Shown in pieces: positions 1 through 12,500 of a stretch of DNA of 64,000 bases (position 1 is its first letter; each line of letters begins with the position of its first letter). Both the position numbers and the translations under genes were made by a program. The stretch comes from Tigriopus japonicus (taxonomy: Eukaryota > Arthropoda > Copepoda > Harpacticoida > Harpacticidae): contig JAAGOF010000252.1 of assembly GCA_010645155.1 (NCBI GenBank), forward strand, positions 406,662 to 470,661. Direction: 5' to 3'. The notes beneath the pieces are model-generated. The model saw only the letters and a program-made list of their open reading frames with translations. It ran no database searches and had not been told where the DNA came from.

Positions 1-579
1 GAGAAGAACGGCTATGGTGGCCGCGATGGTGAAAAAGGTGAAGATTATGAGGCAAAGGCGGTCCAGAACCATGGCTGCAAACTTCCAATCGTTCTCAATG
101 GCTGCCGTGTCCTCATCGTCGCGGATTTTGTCGGTGATCACACGCAGTTCTTTCAGAATTAGACTAAGTTCCCGATGAACTCCGGGCGGGAACGTGTTCA
201 GTGAGCTGCCGACTCCGCCTCCCACGGTCCCATTGCCGCCCACCATACCGTCGTCAGTGGATGTCGGTGGAAGCCCGGAGGTGACCCGCATGAAACCACC
301 CGACCCTGGCGTGGGTGTGTTTCCCATGGGCCCCATCGGCCCCGCCGGGTGAGTGTGTGAAGGATGGTGTGGGTGGATGTGGGAGTGGGGTAAAGTGGAG
401 GAGGGCCTGAAGTCGTCGTCCATGTCCAGAACGTTGGCCAGCAACGACTTGGATGAGCGCTCCTTCAGGTCCAGCTCCTTCATTTTGTTTTGCATCATGA
501 TGGTTTTGCGCGTGATCTTCTCTCCTGGCCGGCCCATCCGTAGCATCCAAGGGATCCATTGTAAGAACACGCATCTCAC
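1..579 (-). CDS. nAChRalpha6: nAChR exon 10: cytoplasmic loop and TM4 (cut at window edge)
   Basis: Starts after acceptor CACTTGCAG in phase 0 with [19 protein letters not shown], a conserved amphipathic helix. It then encodes the variable cytoplasmic loop, with a His/Pro-rich run ([14 protein letters not shown], 402-415) and a Gly-rich run (448-461). The conserved membrane-associated helix follows ([20 protein letters not shown]), then [17 protein letters not shown] and the rest of TM4. At position 1 the frame is still open after 193 codons, with TM4 nearly complete, so only the last few residues, the stop and the 3' UTR are missing. Confidence 0.97.
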   Translation of the reverse strand, partial: MRCVFLQWIPWMLRMGRPGEKITRKTIMMQNKMKELDLKERSSKSLLANVLDMDDDFRPSSTLPHSHIHPHHPSHTHPAGPMGPMGNTPTPGSGGFMRVTSGLPPTSTDDGMVGGNGTVGGGVGSSLNTFPPGVHRELSLILKELRVITDKIRDDEDTAAIENDWKFAAMVLDRLCLIIFTFFTIAATIAVLL

Positions 580-3500
580 CTGCAAGTGATAGGAGCGGGT
601 TGGGTTTGTTTGAGCTCCTAGCTTTCCCTTGGACCGGTTTACTCACCCAATTTGGCATTTCGTGGGTATCTGCCAGCCTGTGATGATAGTTCAGGATCAT
701 AATGGTTGTCACCACGGACGACGCAACCATAAACATGATGCAATTGAAGTAAGTACCTGCATCATATATGGGAAGAGTTAGCTTCGGATAATCGCCGTCA
801 TCCCTGTGCCAAAAATCAACAATGTCACCAAAAATCTCGGGTTCAGGTGATTGTTAGCACATTTGGATTAACCAAAAAGGAACTATGAACAAGCAATAAA
901 TGCAAGAGATCCAGAAAGTCGACACTTTGGGAAAAATAATCCTAAGTTGTTCGTCGGTAATTAAGCAAAGTGGGGATCTCTTGCACTCCTAACTACAGAC
1001 ACACATTTGTGACTGAACTTATCCTCGGGAGGCTAATCAATGTGCATCTTGATACAATTACAATCGAGGATAAGTGCAGATTGGGGAAAGCTTATGAGCC
1101 AAAATGCAAACCAAAAAAATGCAACTGAGAACATGAGCCAATGCCAAAAGAGGAGGATTTTAGAGCAGAATGAACTTTGAATGTCTGGAGAGATGCAAAG
1201 TTAATCATGACATCAAAAAAAAGTATTCCGTCAATAACTTTGAACCTTCAAACCAGAGCCTACGAATGAAAGAAATTTAGATTGAAATGTAGAATACGTA
1301 ATGAGAAAAAGTTAAAGATATTTTACGGACGCTTTTGCCGTGCCTCAGTTCTTCAACCGAGGCACTTTTCGTTTTAGATTGATCAATTTTAAAGAGTCCT
1401 TTTTGGCATTGTAATTATTTAAGAACAAGCAAGAACTGAAGAAGCTTTTAAAATGATTTTTAAAACGTTGTTAGCAGACTACAACCATTTGAACCTTGTT
1501 AGTGAGTGTGATCACTCAGTTTTTAGTCGGTTTAGGCAAGGTAAACCAGTGCAAGTTGAAGTTGGATTGAATTGAATTAGTACTAGTGGTCGTCTGATGT
1601 GAGGATTAGTTTTATGTGGAGTATTATCCTGTTTCTTTAGACAAATACCCCGAAAGCCCTATGAGCAAGGTTTTGCAAATTGTTCTTTTGAACACCAGTC
1701 GGAAAGAAAAAGCAGTAGTATGACAAGTTTCCGACACTATTTCGCATCTTTCTTATTTTGGTAATCAAATCGCAAGTTCTTGATATTGTAGGCATGTCAT
1801 GTTCTAAGAAACAGAGTTGGATGATGTTTAGGAAAGAAAATGACTGTGATTGTAGCCGATTTTTATGCTCATGCAGTGTCTTCTTTAATGTTGTAATGTG
1901 ATCGTTAATATTATTTTAGGGGCAATGTCCGTCTTCCTTTATCCAGACTTGACAGGAAATGCTTAACTTGTGCCTTCAAGCACATCTAAAAAGTTGGCTT
2001 TCCTTCAATATGCCGGTTAGTTATTTCTAAGCTTTAAAACTGCTTCAATTTAGACCAATAAAACTGAAACCCGTTAATTGTCCTCATGTGACAAACGCAT
2101 TAGCATCCTATTAATTAGAAATACCGTGTTGAGGTGTCTGTTACCACTCTCAATGGTTTTGATATCTTCACGGAAGGAAATCGTCTTCTTTTTTATGGAG
2201 ACACCGAATGTCTAGTTTTTAAGTGATCCTTTGGTTTGACGCTTTTTGTCTTAATGCCAGAACTCAAGGGGATGTCGATTTGTGATCTTAGTTCTGATGC
2301 CATGCAGGTAAAATGCACTTCTTGTCCCCAAATGATCTTTGTCGAATGTCTCGTTTTTCGTGAAAGTAATTTACAGGAGGCTTGTTATGAATGATTATTG
2401 TTCTGATTTAGAAACGATTGCCTGGGCCCCGGATTGGCTGGTAATTGTTTATCGACACCGATTTCTAAGAGAAGATTGAGTTGGTTTTATTTCCGAGTTT
2501 TATCTTTTGTTCTGGGGCAGGGGAATGATTTGAACACTATTAAGATGAAGAGAGAACTAGAAAAGAGTTCCATAAGAGTGGCGTGTCGAGTGGGACGAGC
2601 AAAATGCAAATCTCTCGATCGCGGTGAGGTCAGCGGGCTAACCTATTAAGGGCGTGGCATCGCTCACGGGTAGCATCTCCCCAACGATCGTTGCAAAAAT
2701 TGTTATTGAGAGCATTATAGCAACTCCTAGAATCAAGAAGAACATGACAAGAATTATCACAGTCACAACTCAGCAAACGTGGAAGCTGGATTCATTTTTC
2801 ATTAGGAGAGGGATTTTTGTTTTATTGTTTAGAATGTTTAGAAAAGTTGCTGCATATTTGCTTTAGTGTGGCCCCTTAAGCTTGTCTTCATGCGAGCTCT
2901 CTCTCTGTGGACAGGAAAAATGGCTGGTCTTAAAAACAACTCGGGGGGGCCCAAAGTTTGACCAAATTAGCCTTTCATCCAACTGTCCCAAATTTACCAC
3001 TCTTACGTTGACAATTTTTAGCTTGATTTCAGAGAGTTTGAGATGCTGTCCTACAGCAGATTTCATGTTGGAACTCTAATTTAGATGAATTGAAATAATT
3101 TCGTGACCACGTGGAGACGCAGTCAAACAACTATTACTCTAACCTATCAAGGGTGTGGCGTCAGAAACGGGCAGCATTTCTCCCACAATCGTGGCAAAAA
3201 TTGTAATGGAGAGCATTATTGTGACACCTGAAAAAAGAAGTCTTTACTGGTCTTTACAGGATCATTTTTAGAGAATCAAAGATCAAATGGGCAAGAGAAT
3301 GACTGCGGGACAGGGAAAAGCGACAATTAGGGCCTGCAGCGCGGATCAGTGATGCTGTCACACAAATTTAATTGCTCCATTTTAGGTTTCTTCTCAACAA
3401 GCCTTCCCTAGTGTATTAAGCCAGAGTGTAATTCAAATGCAGGATGTATGATTTTGATAAGCATGTTGGACAAAGTATTCTTCCTTCTGAAATCATTCAA

Positions 3501-6500
3501 AAGTCTGTTCTTTAAGTTTAGTTGCTTGGACTCATTTCTGTGTAATGCAATGTTTTTTTTGTAGTCGCTAAAACACCGATCAAAGAATGTGTCAGTTCGG
3601 CTCATCTTTTTTGGAGCCCAATTTGGTATGTTGTGTGCCGCTCCTGCCTTCATAAGAAAGTTGATTGAAATAAAAGCAAAGTTTGATGGATCATTCTATT
3701 AATCCCCTTAAAAAGCAAATCAGACTTGAGGAAGAGAAGGTAATGAACTAGTTTGCCAATAATTCCAACACTTGCACATAGCTGGACACTTAAGGCTGCC
3801 AAGGGACAAGTCAAGTGAGGTAAACTAGATGAAGTATTAGTCTTGACCTTTTTTAGATTAGGATGCTTGGATGAGAGAAAGGAATGTGTCACACAATCGA
3901 GGCTATTGAGCAAGGGCCAGTTGCATTACATTCTTAGCCAAGGTATTCGGATTGAAGGGTGACCTAACCTAAAACGGGCACAGCATCACTGACTTTCGGA
4001 AGCATCTCCGTGACCATGATACTAAACACTGTCAAGGACAGCAACACTGTCACCCCTGCAAAAAGAGCAAATGGCGGAGAATTTGAGAGATACAAACTGC
4101 GTGTTCCTTTTCTGGCCTTCATAACTCCCATCCTTAACATCAAGTTAGGCGCGGGCTTCTTTTATGAATGCAAGGATAATCTATAGACCTGACAATCATT
4201 CTGGAACAGGGGATTATGAAAAGAGAGGAGAAAATGCGTCTTGGGGTGGGATTGGCTCCCGATATCAGTACCTATGATTGGCACTTCACTTCAGAAGATA
4301 CCTCGGGTAGGGTCTCGAGAATAATCTTTTGAAATACAGCCAAAGATAAGAAAACAGTAACATCTGAAAGTATATATGACGATACTTCGATATCTTGGCT
4401 TGCCGACATACGTTTCGGAAGCAATGTCATTGTGAAATGGTTGTAGTGTGATGAACAAGGTGTATGTATGTGAAAGTGTAATTATTTACTGAACTTGTAG
4501 CATAAAATGTAATGTAGTCATGGGCGGTTGAGTGCAACTGTCAGGATTAGAACGGGTCTAATGCCAACAGGCACGACGACAAATAAAGCCCCTATTCTAC
4601 CAGGAGACTGTTCAAGGCTACTATAAATGTTTTTATTGTCTTGGTGGTAGTGCCTTGAACAAATAGATCAATGTCTTTTACCTAGCAAAGGGTTGTCTGA
4701 AGTCACTGGCATAGTCTCTGACACGGTATTTAGAAACACAGTCAAAGAGAGAAGAATTGTCACACCTGTTGGAAAACAAAGTTAAGTTCAGCATCAAGTT
4801 TCGCTCAGAACAACCTTTGGCAAAAAGGCGGTTGTTGGCTCTGGTCTGTTCCGTTTGTGCTCTAGCCTTGACTTCCCTGAAAATTACTTTCTTATGGATT
4901 CTTCTGAAATCGATAAGTGGAAAAACGATGCAAAATTACCAGATGAATTAACACTCTGTTCAACCTGGTAAAGTGTGGTGCAAAAGATGTATGGTGTTTT
5001 CACTCTAGCTCTAAGAAACACTTCAGCTATCCTAGAATAAGTGGAAAACTGTTCAGAGATGATAAACGCAAGAGAGCGAGAGACTAGGTGATGAAAGTAC
5101 GAAAATAATGCAAACTAAAGATAAAAATTGAGAACTAAGGGAAAAGGAGAGGTGGCTTTTTGGACTTGAGTCCTAGTGGGATGATACCAGTGGTGTGATG
5201 ATTCCTGACTTTAAGACTTGGTACTTGAAGAGACACTAGTATAATTTTTGTTGGAGCAATTTTATAACGTTGTGTATTGGAATTGGTTTCGTGGGTCCCA
5301 GGAAGTATAGGTAGTTTTCTTCAAATGGTTGCAGTTGTTGAAGCAATAGTACGAATTGTATAAATTTTATGGTAATAATCATAGAGGTGGTAATAGTAGT
5401 ATTGGTATTGGTTGTAGTTTTGGTAGTAGCAGTTGTTGTTGTAATAGGAGTAGTTGGTTTTGTAGTTTTAGTTATGCTGGTTGTTGTTGGTTGTAGAAGA
5501 ACATTGTAATAAGAAGCAAATGGAGCAAATAAACCACATTAGTTGCAAATGACAGAGATGGAGATGCTGCACATCATCAAGGTTGGCCACAAAGCTTTGT
5601 TATTACTCATTGTTATTATTGTTATTAGTCATATTACCTAGCAATGGGTTATCTGACGTGACTGGCATCGTGGCTGATACCATGTTCAAGAACACAGTAA
5701 GGCTGAGTAGTATTGTCACCCCTAAAAGACAACTCACTCACTTAAAAAAGGGTCACACAACGAAATGGATCAAAAGCCTAGTCCATTTAGAATCCTCTGC
5801 CTACAAAAGGCTCATTCAGAACGGTTTGGAGCTCTAATCAGCCTCAGAGAAAAGTCGGTCTAACTCAAAAAGGGGTGCTTCCTGGCCAATCCCACCCTCT
5901 GAAACTACAGCCTTTTTTGCTTTGTGTAGTTTTGATGAAACAATCAGCACAAGATGGGAGCAAAGGAGCATTGGGGTACACGTTGAATCTGGTTCAAACG
6001 GCCCTGTTCTTCATGAACACGAACAGCTATGGAGGTGTTTGTTTACATTGATTACACAGGCTCAGGGTTACCACTTTTTGAAATAGCTTAACCAGATTCA
6101 ACAGGAAGTTGATAATTTGTAGGATTGACGCAACATATGTAGTTGAGGGGCGATATGGATAGATAGAGAGTTCTATTGAAGAGTGGTTGGGACTGTTTCA
6201 CCTCTAAAGTAACAATGGTATTGAATATGAAAGGTTCCTAATGTTCTGGTGCCAATAAAGCCGTACTTGAAAAGTTGAAGACGCGTGTTTCATGAGAAAA
6301 TGCACTACAATAGATGTAATATACAAAAAATAAACAATGATACGCATGCTCTGAAAGTATGGAAGATTGAAATAAAGAAGAACTTGGAAACAAAATAAAA
6401 ATGCATCAAACGGATGCACAGTTTAAAGGGAAAAGTCCAAAAATATACTTTTCATGAGACTTGCTCTGGATATATTCAGAACTCAAACTGCAATGCCGTT

Positions 6501-9500
6501 TCTTTCATGCAAAAACAAAGTCTACAAGGAACGCTTGATTGATAGTGAAATTCCATCATTAAAAAAATGGATTTGAAGGAAAAAAGGTGTGTTGCATCTT
6601 GGCACATCAATGGTTTCTTTTGTGGTAAGAACAATGATGATGTTGATAATGACAATGATGATGATGTTGTAGTTGTTGAGAAAGATGAGAAATAAGAGTC
6701 AATCGTAATCCGTAAGAATACACTTTGGTTCACCTGATTTCATATTCCTTGCTTGCTTAGCTTCAAATGGTTGTTATGTCGCTACCACTAAACTAGCTAG
6801 AATTGTGTTCTCTCATTAAGTATAAGAATGCCAAGACCCTGATTTTGCCCTCTGACGTTCAGAAGCACAACTAGAGCTCTACTCTAGCTATGACACTGTA
6901 CTGAAGTTGCAAATTCAAGGTTGTGAAAATCTTATACTACTAGGAAATATAAAAGGACAGAATAAATTGCCGAGAGTGAAATGGAATATAAACAACACCT
7001 ATTTTGGATGGGCCATGGATATTTATGTATTTTACCTAACAAAGGAACCTGTAACGAAGTTATCGGCATTGCTTCACTGACATTTTGTTGGAAAACAGTA
7101 AGAGATAGGAGCACTGTGACACCTGAAATAGTGGGTAAGAAAACGTGGTTGGAATTAAGCAAGTGGGCCATGCAATTGGAGATGTTGTAGAAGTGTTAAT
7201 AGTCGCATTAATAGCAATAATGCGGGATTAATAAGCCCAACTATTTAACAACAGGATTCACTCGCCAAAAAGTTAGTATCAAAAGAAGTAAGCAATGGTG
7301 AGAGCTGTTACGTTTAGAGAGAGACAAGTCGTCGTAGTTGTGATGATATTGGCAATCTCCTGACTAATGCTAGCAATTTAGTTCTGATATGAAAACGATG
7401 ACAGAGACAGATTGAAGAGTTTTTCAAGGGATGAGAGTGCGAGGTTAGATTCTGAGGCGAATCGGAAAGCCCGACAAATGATTAGGATTGCCATCCTTTC
7501 AACGAGCAGGAACAATAGATTGTTGAACCTTTGGAACCGCAAACGAAAGAGACTTGATCATGTGAAATAACACAAAAATCACGCGTCAGCTGATTCTAGT
7601 TCAGTGTCTCCATTAGTTAAACGCTCTTTGGAAGGTATGTTTTTGTCGGACTCTCTTGGTTAATTCGTAATGGCAGTTCTCTAAAAGGGATGAGGATGAG
7701 TGCTTGTGTGACGACAACAATTACATTGTGCAGACTCAGAAGGAAAACCGAAAGGACGATAGCGGATGCCTCATTTAATGATAGGAATTACTTTGGATTA
7801 TTTAGAGGTAACCATCCACCGTGAACACACGAGAGACTAGATAACTCTAATTAAAAGAGTACCCGCATGAGATGGACTGATCCCACTAGGACACTTAGAA
7901 TCACTGTCTTCTAAGGTTTCAAGATGGAAAAGGAAAGCTGAAGAAAAACTGTGACAAAAGTAACTGTTACCGACTTTCAACAGAATTATTGGACTTGCCA
8001 TTTTGCAATGTTCTGGATAAGAGCAAGCCTTGTCTACAAGCATTGCGATTTTTCTTGGGCTTTCCTTTTTCTTCTTAAAACTTGTGAAGACACTGATTCT
8101 GAGAGGGGCCAATCAATGTCAGGCGCGTACTCTAGTAATTATAGTGCTCTGGGAGAGACAATGAGCGAAATAGTCATTTTTCTTGAGAGAGAAAGTGCGT
8201 GCTTTCTAAAAACATTTCAATGTTTGTAACCCAAACAAAGAGCTTGAAGATGGTCGATATTGGTGCAGGAGTTAATGTAGTTAACAACCAAACATTGAAT
8301 GTTTGAGACACATCTAAAAACGAGGATTTAGTACATAAGACTCTTAACTTGCCTAAGATATGAGAATACGATTTTGATGGAGCAATATATTTTGAAGTAT
8401 TTAATGAGAAGTTCAGCCTTTCAGGAGCCCCTTACGCGAAGGCTCGGGAAAGGCTCAAGACCCAAATGCATGTAACACAACAGCAAAGAAGGCGTGGTAA
8501 CATCAGAGAGGGGGACTTTAAACAAAAAATCATAAAAATGTTTTAGAGGTGAGGTGAGTTGTCATCCTGAATTTATTTAGGAGAGAGAGAGAGAGAGAGA
8601 GATGGAGACACAAAGATATGAGAGAGATGAAGTAAACTCTAGAAAAAAAGATAACGAACGACCACCCGACCGGCCCTCTTGTATCCCAGTGACAAGGCAA
8701 GAGAAGGTCAGCCCTTCAAAGAACCAGATCAAGGTCAAATGAAAATGTTCGCAGACGCAAGATGGCAAAAAGAATGGAAGAGGAACAAAGAAGGTCGAAA
8801 CCTGTCAAAAAGAACCAAGAAAAAATGGGCAGTTTTGTTAAGAGAAAAAGACGCATTCTTCAGATCGTTCAAATAATTTTAGCCCAAGCAAAAGAAAGAG
8901 TTTGGCCTTTTCTTGACGAAGAAATAACTGCAATGTTTTTTTTGGGATAAGTTGAAAGGGGAGAATACTAAAAAAATGATCGAAATACAAAAGTTTGTAA
9001 AAAAAGAGTGAGAGAAGGTCCATGGAACAAAGGAGAATCCATAAAGTTTATATGTCAAGTAGAGGGGACAAAGAAAGGCTGGAGTTTCCTGAATTAAAGC
9101 TAATCTGTGTACATTAGGAAACCTTCGAACTTGGTGTTCACTTGGTCATCTGATTCTAATTAGACGTCATAGGCTTTAATTTAATATACACCCAGGCACC
9201 ATTTGAGCAGCGAGGAAATCGCTATGCAGAAGTATAAGAGTTTATGGTTTTAGAGAAGAACCTAGGACTAATTTAGCGGGAACAGGTTGTATGGAGCACA
9301 TAACAGTACGTCAAGGCTGCACGACGCCCAGATGGTGAGTTGTGTGTACTCTATTACAAGAATAAAGAATAATTTGATTTAATGGAGCACATTTCTGAAA
9401 CAGACCAACCCATTTGGGAGTCTGGCCTCAAAAATATGGGATTAAGGAAGTGGACAATGCCATGCACGCTCTTACCTAGTGACAATTTTTCTCCCGAATC

Positions 9501-12500
9501 CGGAGGGAGTGTGAAACCTAGCACAGCCATGGAGGCTATGAGAACGCAGGGCACGATGAGGTTGAAGAAATAGTAGAGTGTTCGACGACGGATTTTGATT
9601 GTGAAGGTCACATCCAGATAAGGCTCTGGACAACAGTCGTAGAAGACCTCATTCCGCTGCCCGGGAACACCTAAATGGCAAATCAAGGTTTAGAGACTTG
9701 TCAAGGCAAGAGAGCTTCTTCCACTGCGGCCATCGTCGGAACTTTGCAAATTGAATAACTAAACCTGTGATGAAACTGGTTTAGACGGTGCAAATATTTT
9801 ATCAAGTTCCCGAGGAGATCGCAGTGGAAGAATAAAGATCACTGTTTGAACTGACTGCGTAGTAATTACATTATGTTTTGTGTATTGTTTGATGATTTAC
9901 AGGATAAAGGATTGAAATACAAGATGCAAACGTTATTATCAAACCATGCTCTGACCACCATTTGAAAGATATGATGGTCAATGAACGCTCATGCATCTAT
10001 GGTTTTATAAGAAAAAATCGACAATGAAAGAAACAATTACTGTCAATAATTGTGATTTAAAGTGTAGGAAACTTAAATTGAACAACGTTTGTTTGGGATG
10101 CAGACAGGAAAGGTAAGATGAGCAAGATCAATATTGTTTTGGAAAGCGTTTTAATTTCAGTTTAGAAGGCAATGGTTTTATTGGACAAAATTTGGATGAT
10201 CTTGAAGCAAAAGTAGAGAAAATGGCAATCAAGGCGTACCTTTTAGCTGTTAATCAAAATTGCTGTCCTTTGAGTTTTCACTTAAAGCATTCGTCACCTT
10301 TTATATCATGGACGCTGAGACTAAAAGTAACGATTTTCCACTGGTGCTACAAGAAGTCAGCAACTCTCTAATCTTAGTTATTATGGTGATGCTGGTTGTG
10401 ATGTTATTTTCGGCTCTGGTTAGACTAGAGTACTACAGCAAGAGATACGACGATCATCTACCCATGATGAAAACAAGTGTTGGAAAACCTTTGATTCCAA
10501 CAATTGGGAACAAAAATGGTTTAATATCTCCACTTCGATATCGCCGGTTTTTGGAAGTAGTTTAAAGAAGCAAAAAAAAAGATACAGGAAAGGGAGAAGT
10601 GAGAAAGACAGGAAAATAAAAGCCTACCAAGAAGAGAGAAGGGTTCTAGCAAAAGTAAGATTTTTAAGACATTAGTTGGTAATTGTTTTCCGGAAATCTT
10701 GATGAAAACAATGAGATAGGTTTGATGAAGGACAATTTTCATTCATTTTAATGGAACCGCAACCAAAGCTCTTTTTATAAGACAAAGAAGGGGCGAAAAT
10801 GTTTCGCTATATAATTGGGGATAATGATGAAAATGATAACAGATTTGGGTTGTTAATGAAAGAGAACACGCATGTCTACAAAGAAACGGAGGAAGAAATG
10901 AAGAATAGCAATAAAAAATTCGGGGTTTCTTAGTTTGAAACTGGGAAAAAGGACATTTTAGGAAAAAAACAAAGAACAACAGTTTAAGCCGTGGAAACGT
11001 TTGTTTAGCTATCATTAAGAGGATTTTGGTTATTACAGAATGCCGACAGAAGAGGAAGTGTTCGAACTCAATCCCAATTTTAACGTTGGTGGTAAAGATA
11101 GTTAAGTAATAAGTACGTGAGCAATGAGTGGTACAATAGTATTAGAAGAAGTAGTTGTTGTAAGAGCAGTAGTATTAATAGTAATAATAATACTGGTACG
11201 TGGAACAGTAATATCAAGTAGTAGTAGTAGTAGTAGTAATAGCAGCAGCAGTAATAGGAGGTTCAGTGGTAATATTTTGCAAAGTATTGTGATCAACAAT
11301 CAATTACCTAATAGATGCCACTCGCCGTTTTCGACATAGGTACTAACGTCGCCTTGACCTTCGTCGTTATTCATTACTAATTCCAACTGCAAAGATCAAC
11401 TTTAGATCAGTAATGACATCTCCGAGGTTGCAACGGCTCAGCCCAACAACACTAGTAGCATCATGACTCTTTGGCAGGATTTGTGGGTTCTTTCTGACTG
11501 CTGTCCCTTTCCCTTTAAACCATAGAGGACGTTGGTGTCCTATCATGTCATCACCATGATTAATAACTTCAATTCATCAATCATTTTGACATCAAGCTTA
11601 AATTGGGCATCTGTTTCCCGTGGCGGCGCCGTTTGTTTTAGAAATTTCAGGGTGGCTAAATTATGCAAATCTACAAAGCTTCGGTTTGAACGAAAACTGG
11701 TTGGAAATTTGGAACCCATAGAAAATAAATAGGACTAGATGGGATGGCATTCAACCACTTCGGGAGTCTTGTGGTTTCTTCTTTCTGTTAGTCGAATTTT
11801 TGATGCGTCTACAATAACATGATATCACCGATTGCCATTCCTTAACTGAATTACCTGATTGCTTATCTTACACAGTATTCGTTTGAATGTATATTTAACT
11901 AATGGAACGTAAATAGAATGCATCGTAAAACGTACTGATATTTGCTCCGGTAAAGAGCGAATGAGTTTTAGTGTGTTTTCGATAATTTAAAACTTTGATA
12001 AAAAAGGAAAAGTGATAATCGGTCTACTTTTCAGCAAGTTTCAAGAATGGTTCATGATGCCAAAAAGTGAATACAAGCAAAATATAATAAATACATTTGG
12101 AGGAATGGCTAGAAATGAAGGCCTGGTTGAAGTTGTAGTTCGAGTAGCAACACTTGTTTTGGTGACTGTGAAAAATAGTTTGGTTGTCGTTGTAGTAATC
12201 GTGATAAATAGTATAAAAAGTAGCAGTAGGAGCAGTTTTTGTAGTTGTAATATAAGATAAGTATCAAATGAGTGAATAAGTTCTAAAAGTAAGCATGATT
12301 GGAGTCAAACTGATAAATGCAATAAATAGCGATGGTTGTAGATATCATACTAGTGAGAATACGTGGTAAAGAGAAAACTTGAAAAAAGACAAAACGAGAT
12401 CAATCAAAGAGACGATGGAAAGAGAGCACTCATTATGTCTGATTGTTAAGACTCTTTGTACTGTTTGCAGTAGTATTTTAGAGGCATTGATTTAATTGGA

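Larger units (their letters stand above)
2643..7122 (-). other. nAChRalpha6: Cluster of six alternative TM2 exons (8a-8f)
   Basis: Six exons of 84 or 87 bp, all phase 1 to 1, each flanked by AG and GT, each encoding the TM2 helix from Gly4' through the TM2-TM3 linker. In transcript order: 7036-7122, 5638-5721, 4682-4765, 3969-4055, 3144-3227, 2643-2726. Separating introns run from about 420 to 1310 bp and shorten towards the 3' end. All keep Leu9' and end on a Gly codon split G|GT with exon 9. Insect Dalpha6 typically has three alternative exon 8 copies, so this cluster is about twice that size. The intron between 8a and 8b carries GTA/GTT-rich sequence at about 5385-5510. Confidence 0.92.

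Noticed and set aside
7123..9475. A seventh TM2 exon
   Set aside because: Searched for the conserved gTGACA...CTGT and SD..PL.G patterns on the minus strand; none found here or between 757 and 2642.
9476..9658. A shorter exon 7 starting at CAG|CGGAATGAG
   Set aside because: That acceptor would read out of frame from exon 6 and hit a stop. The acceptor at 9671-9672 keeps GVPGQRNE, the conserved sequence.
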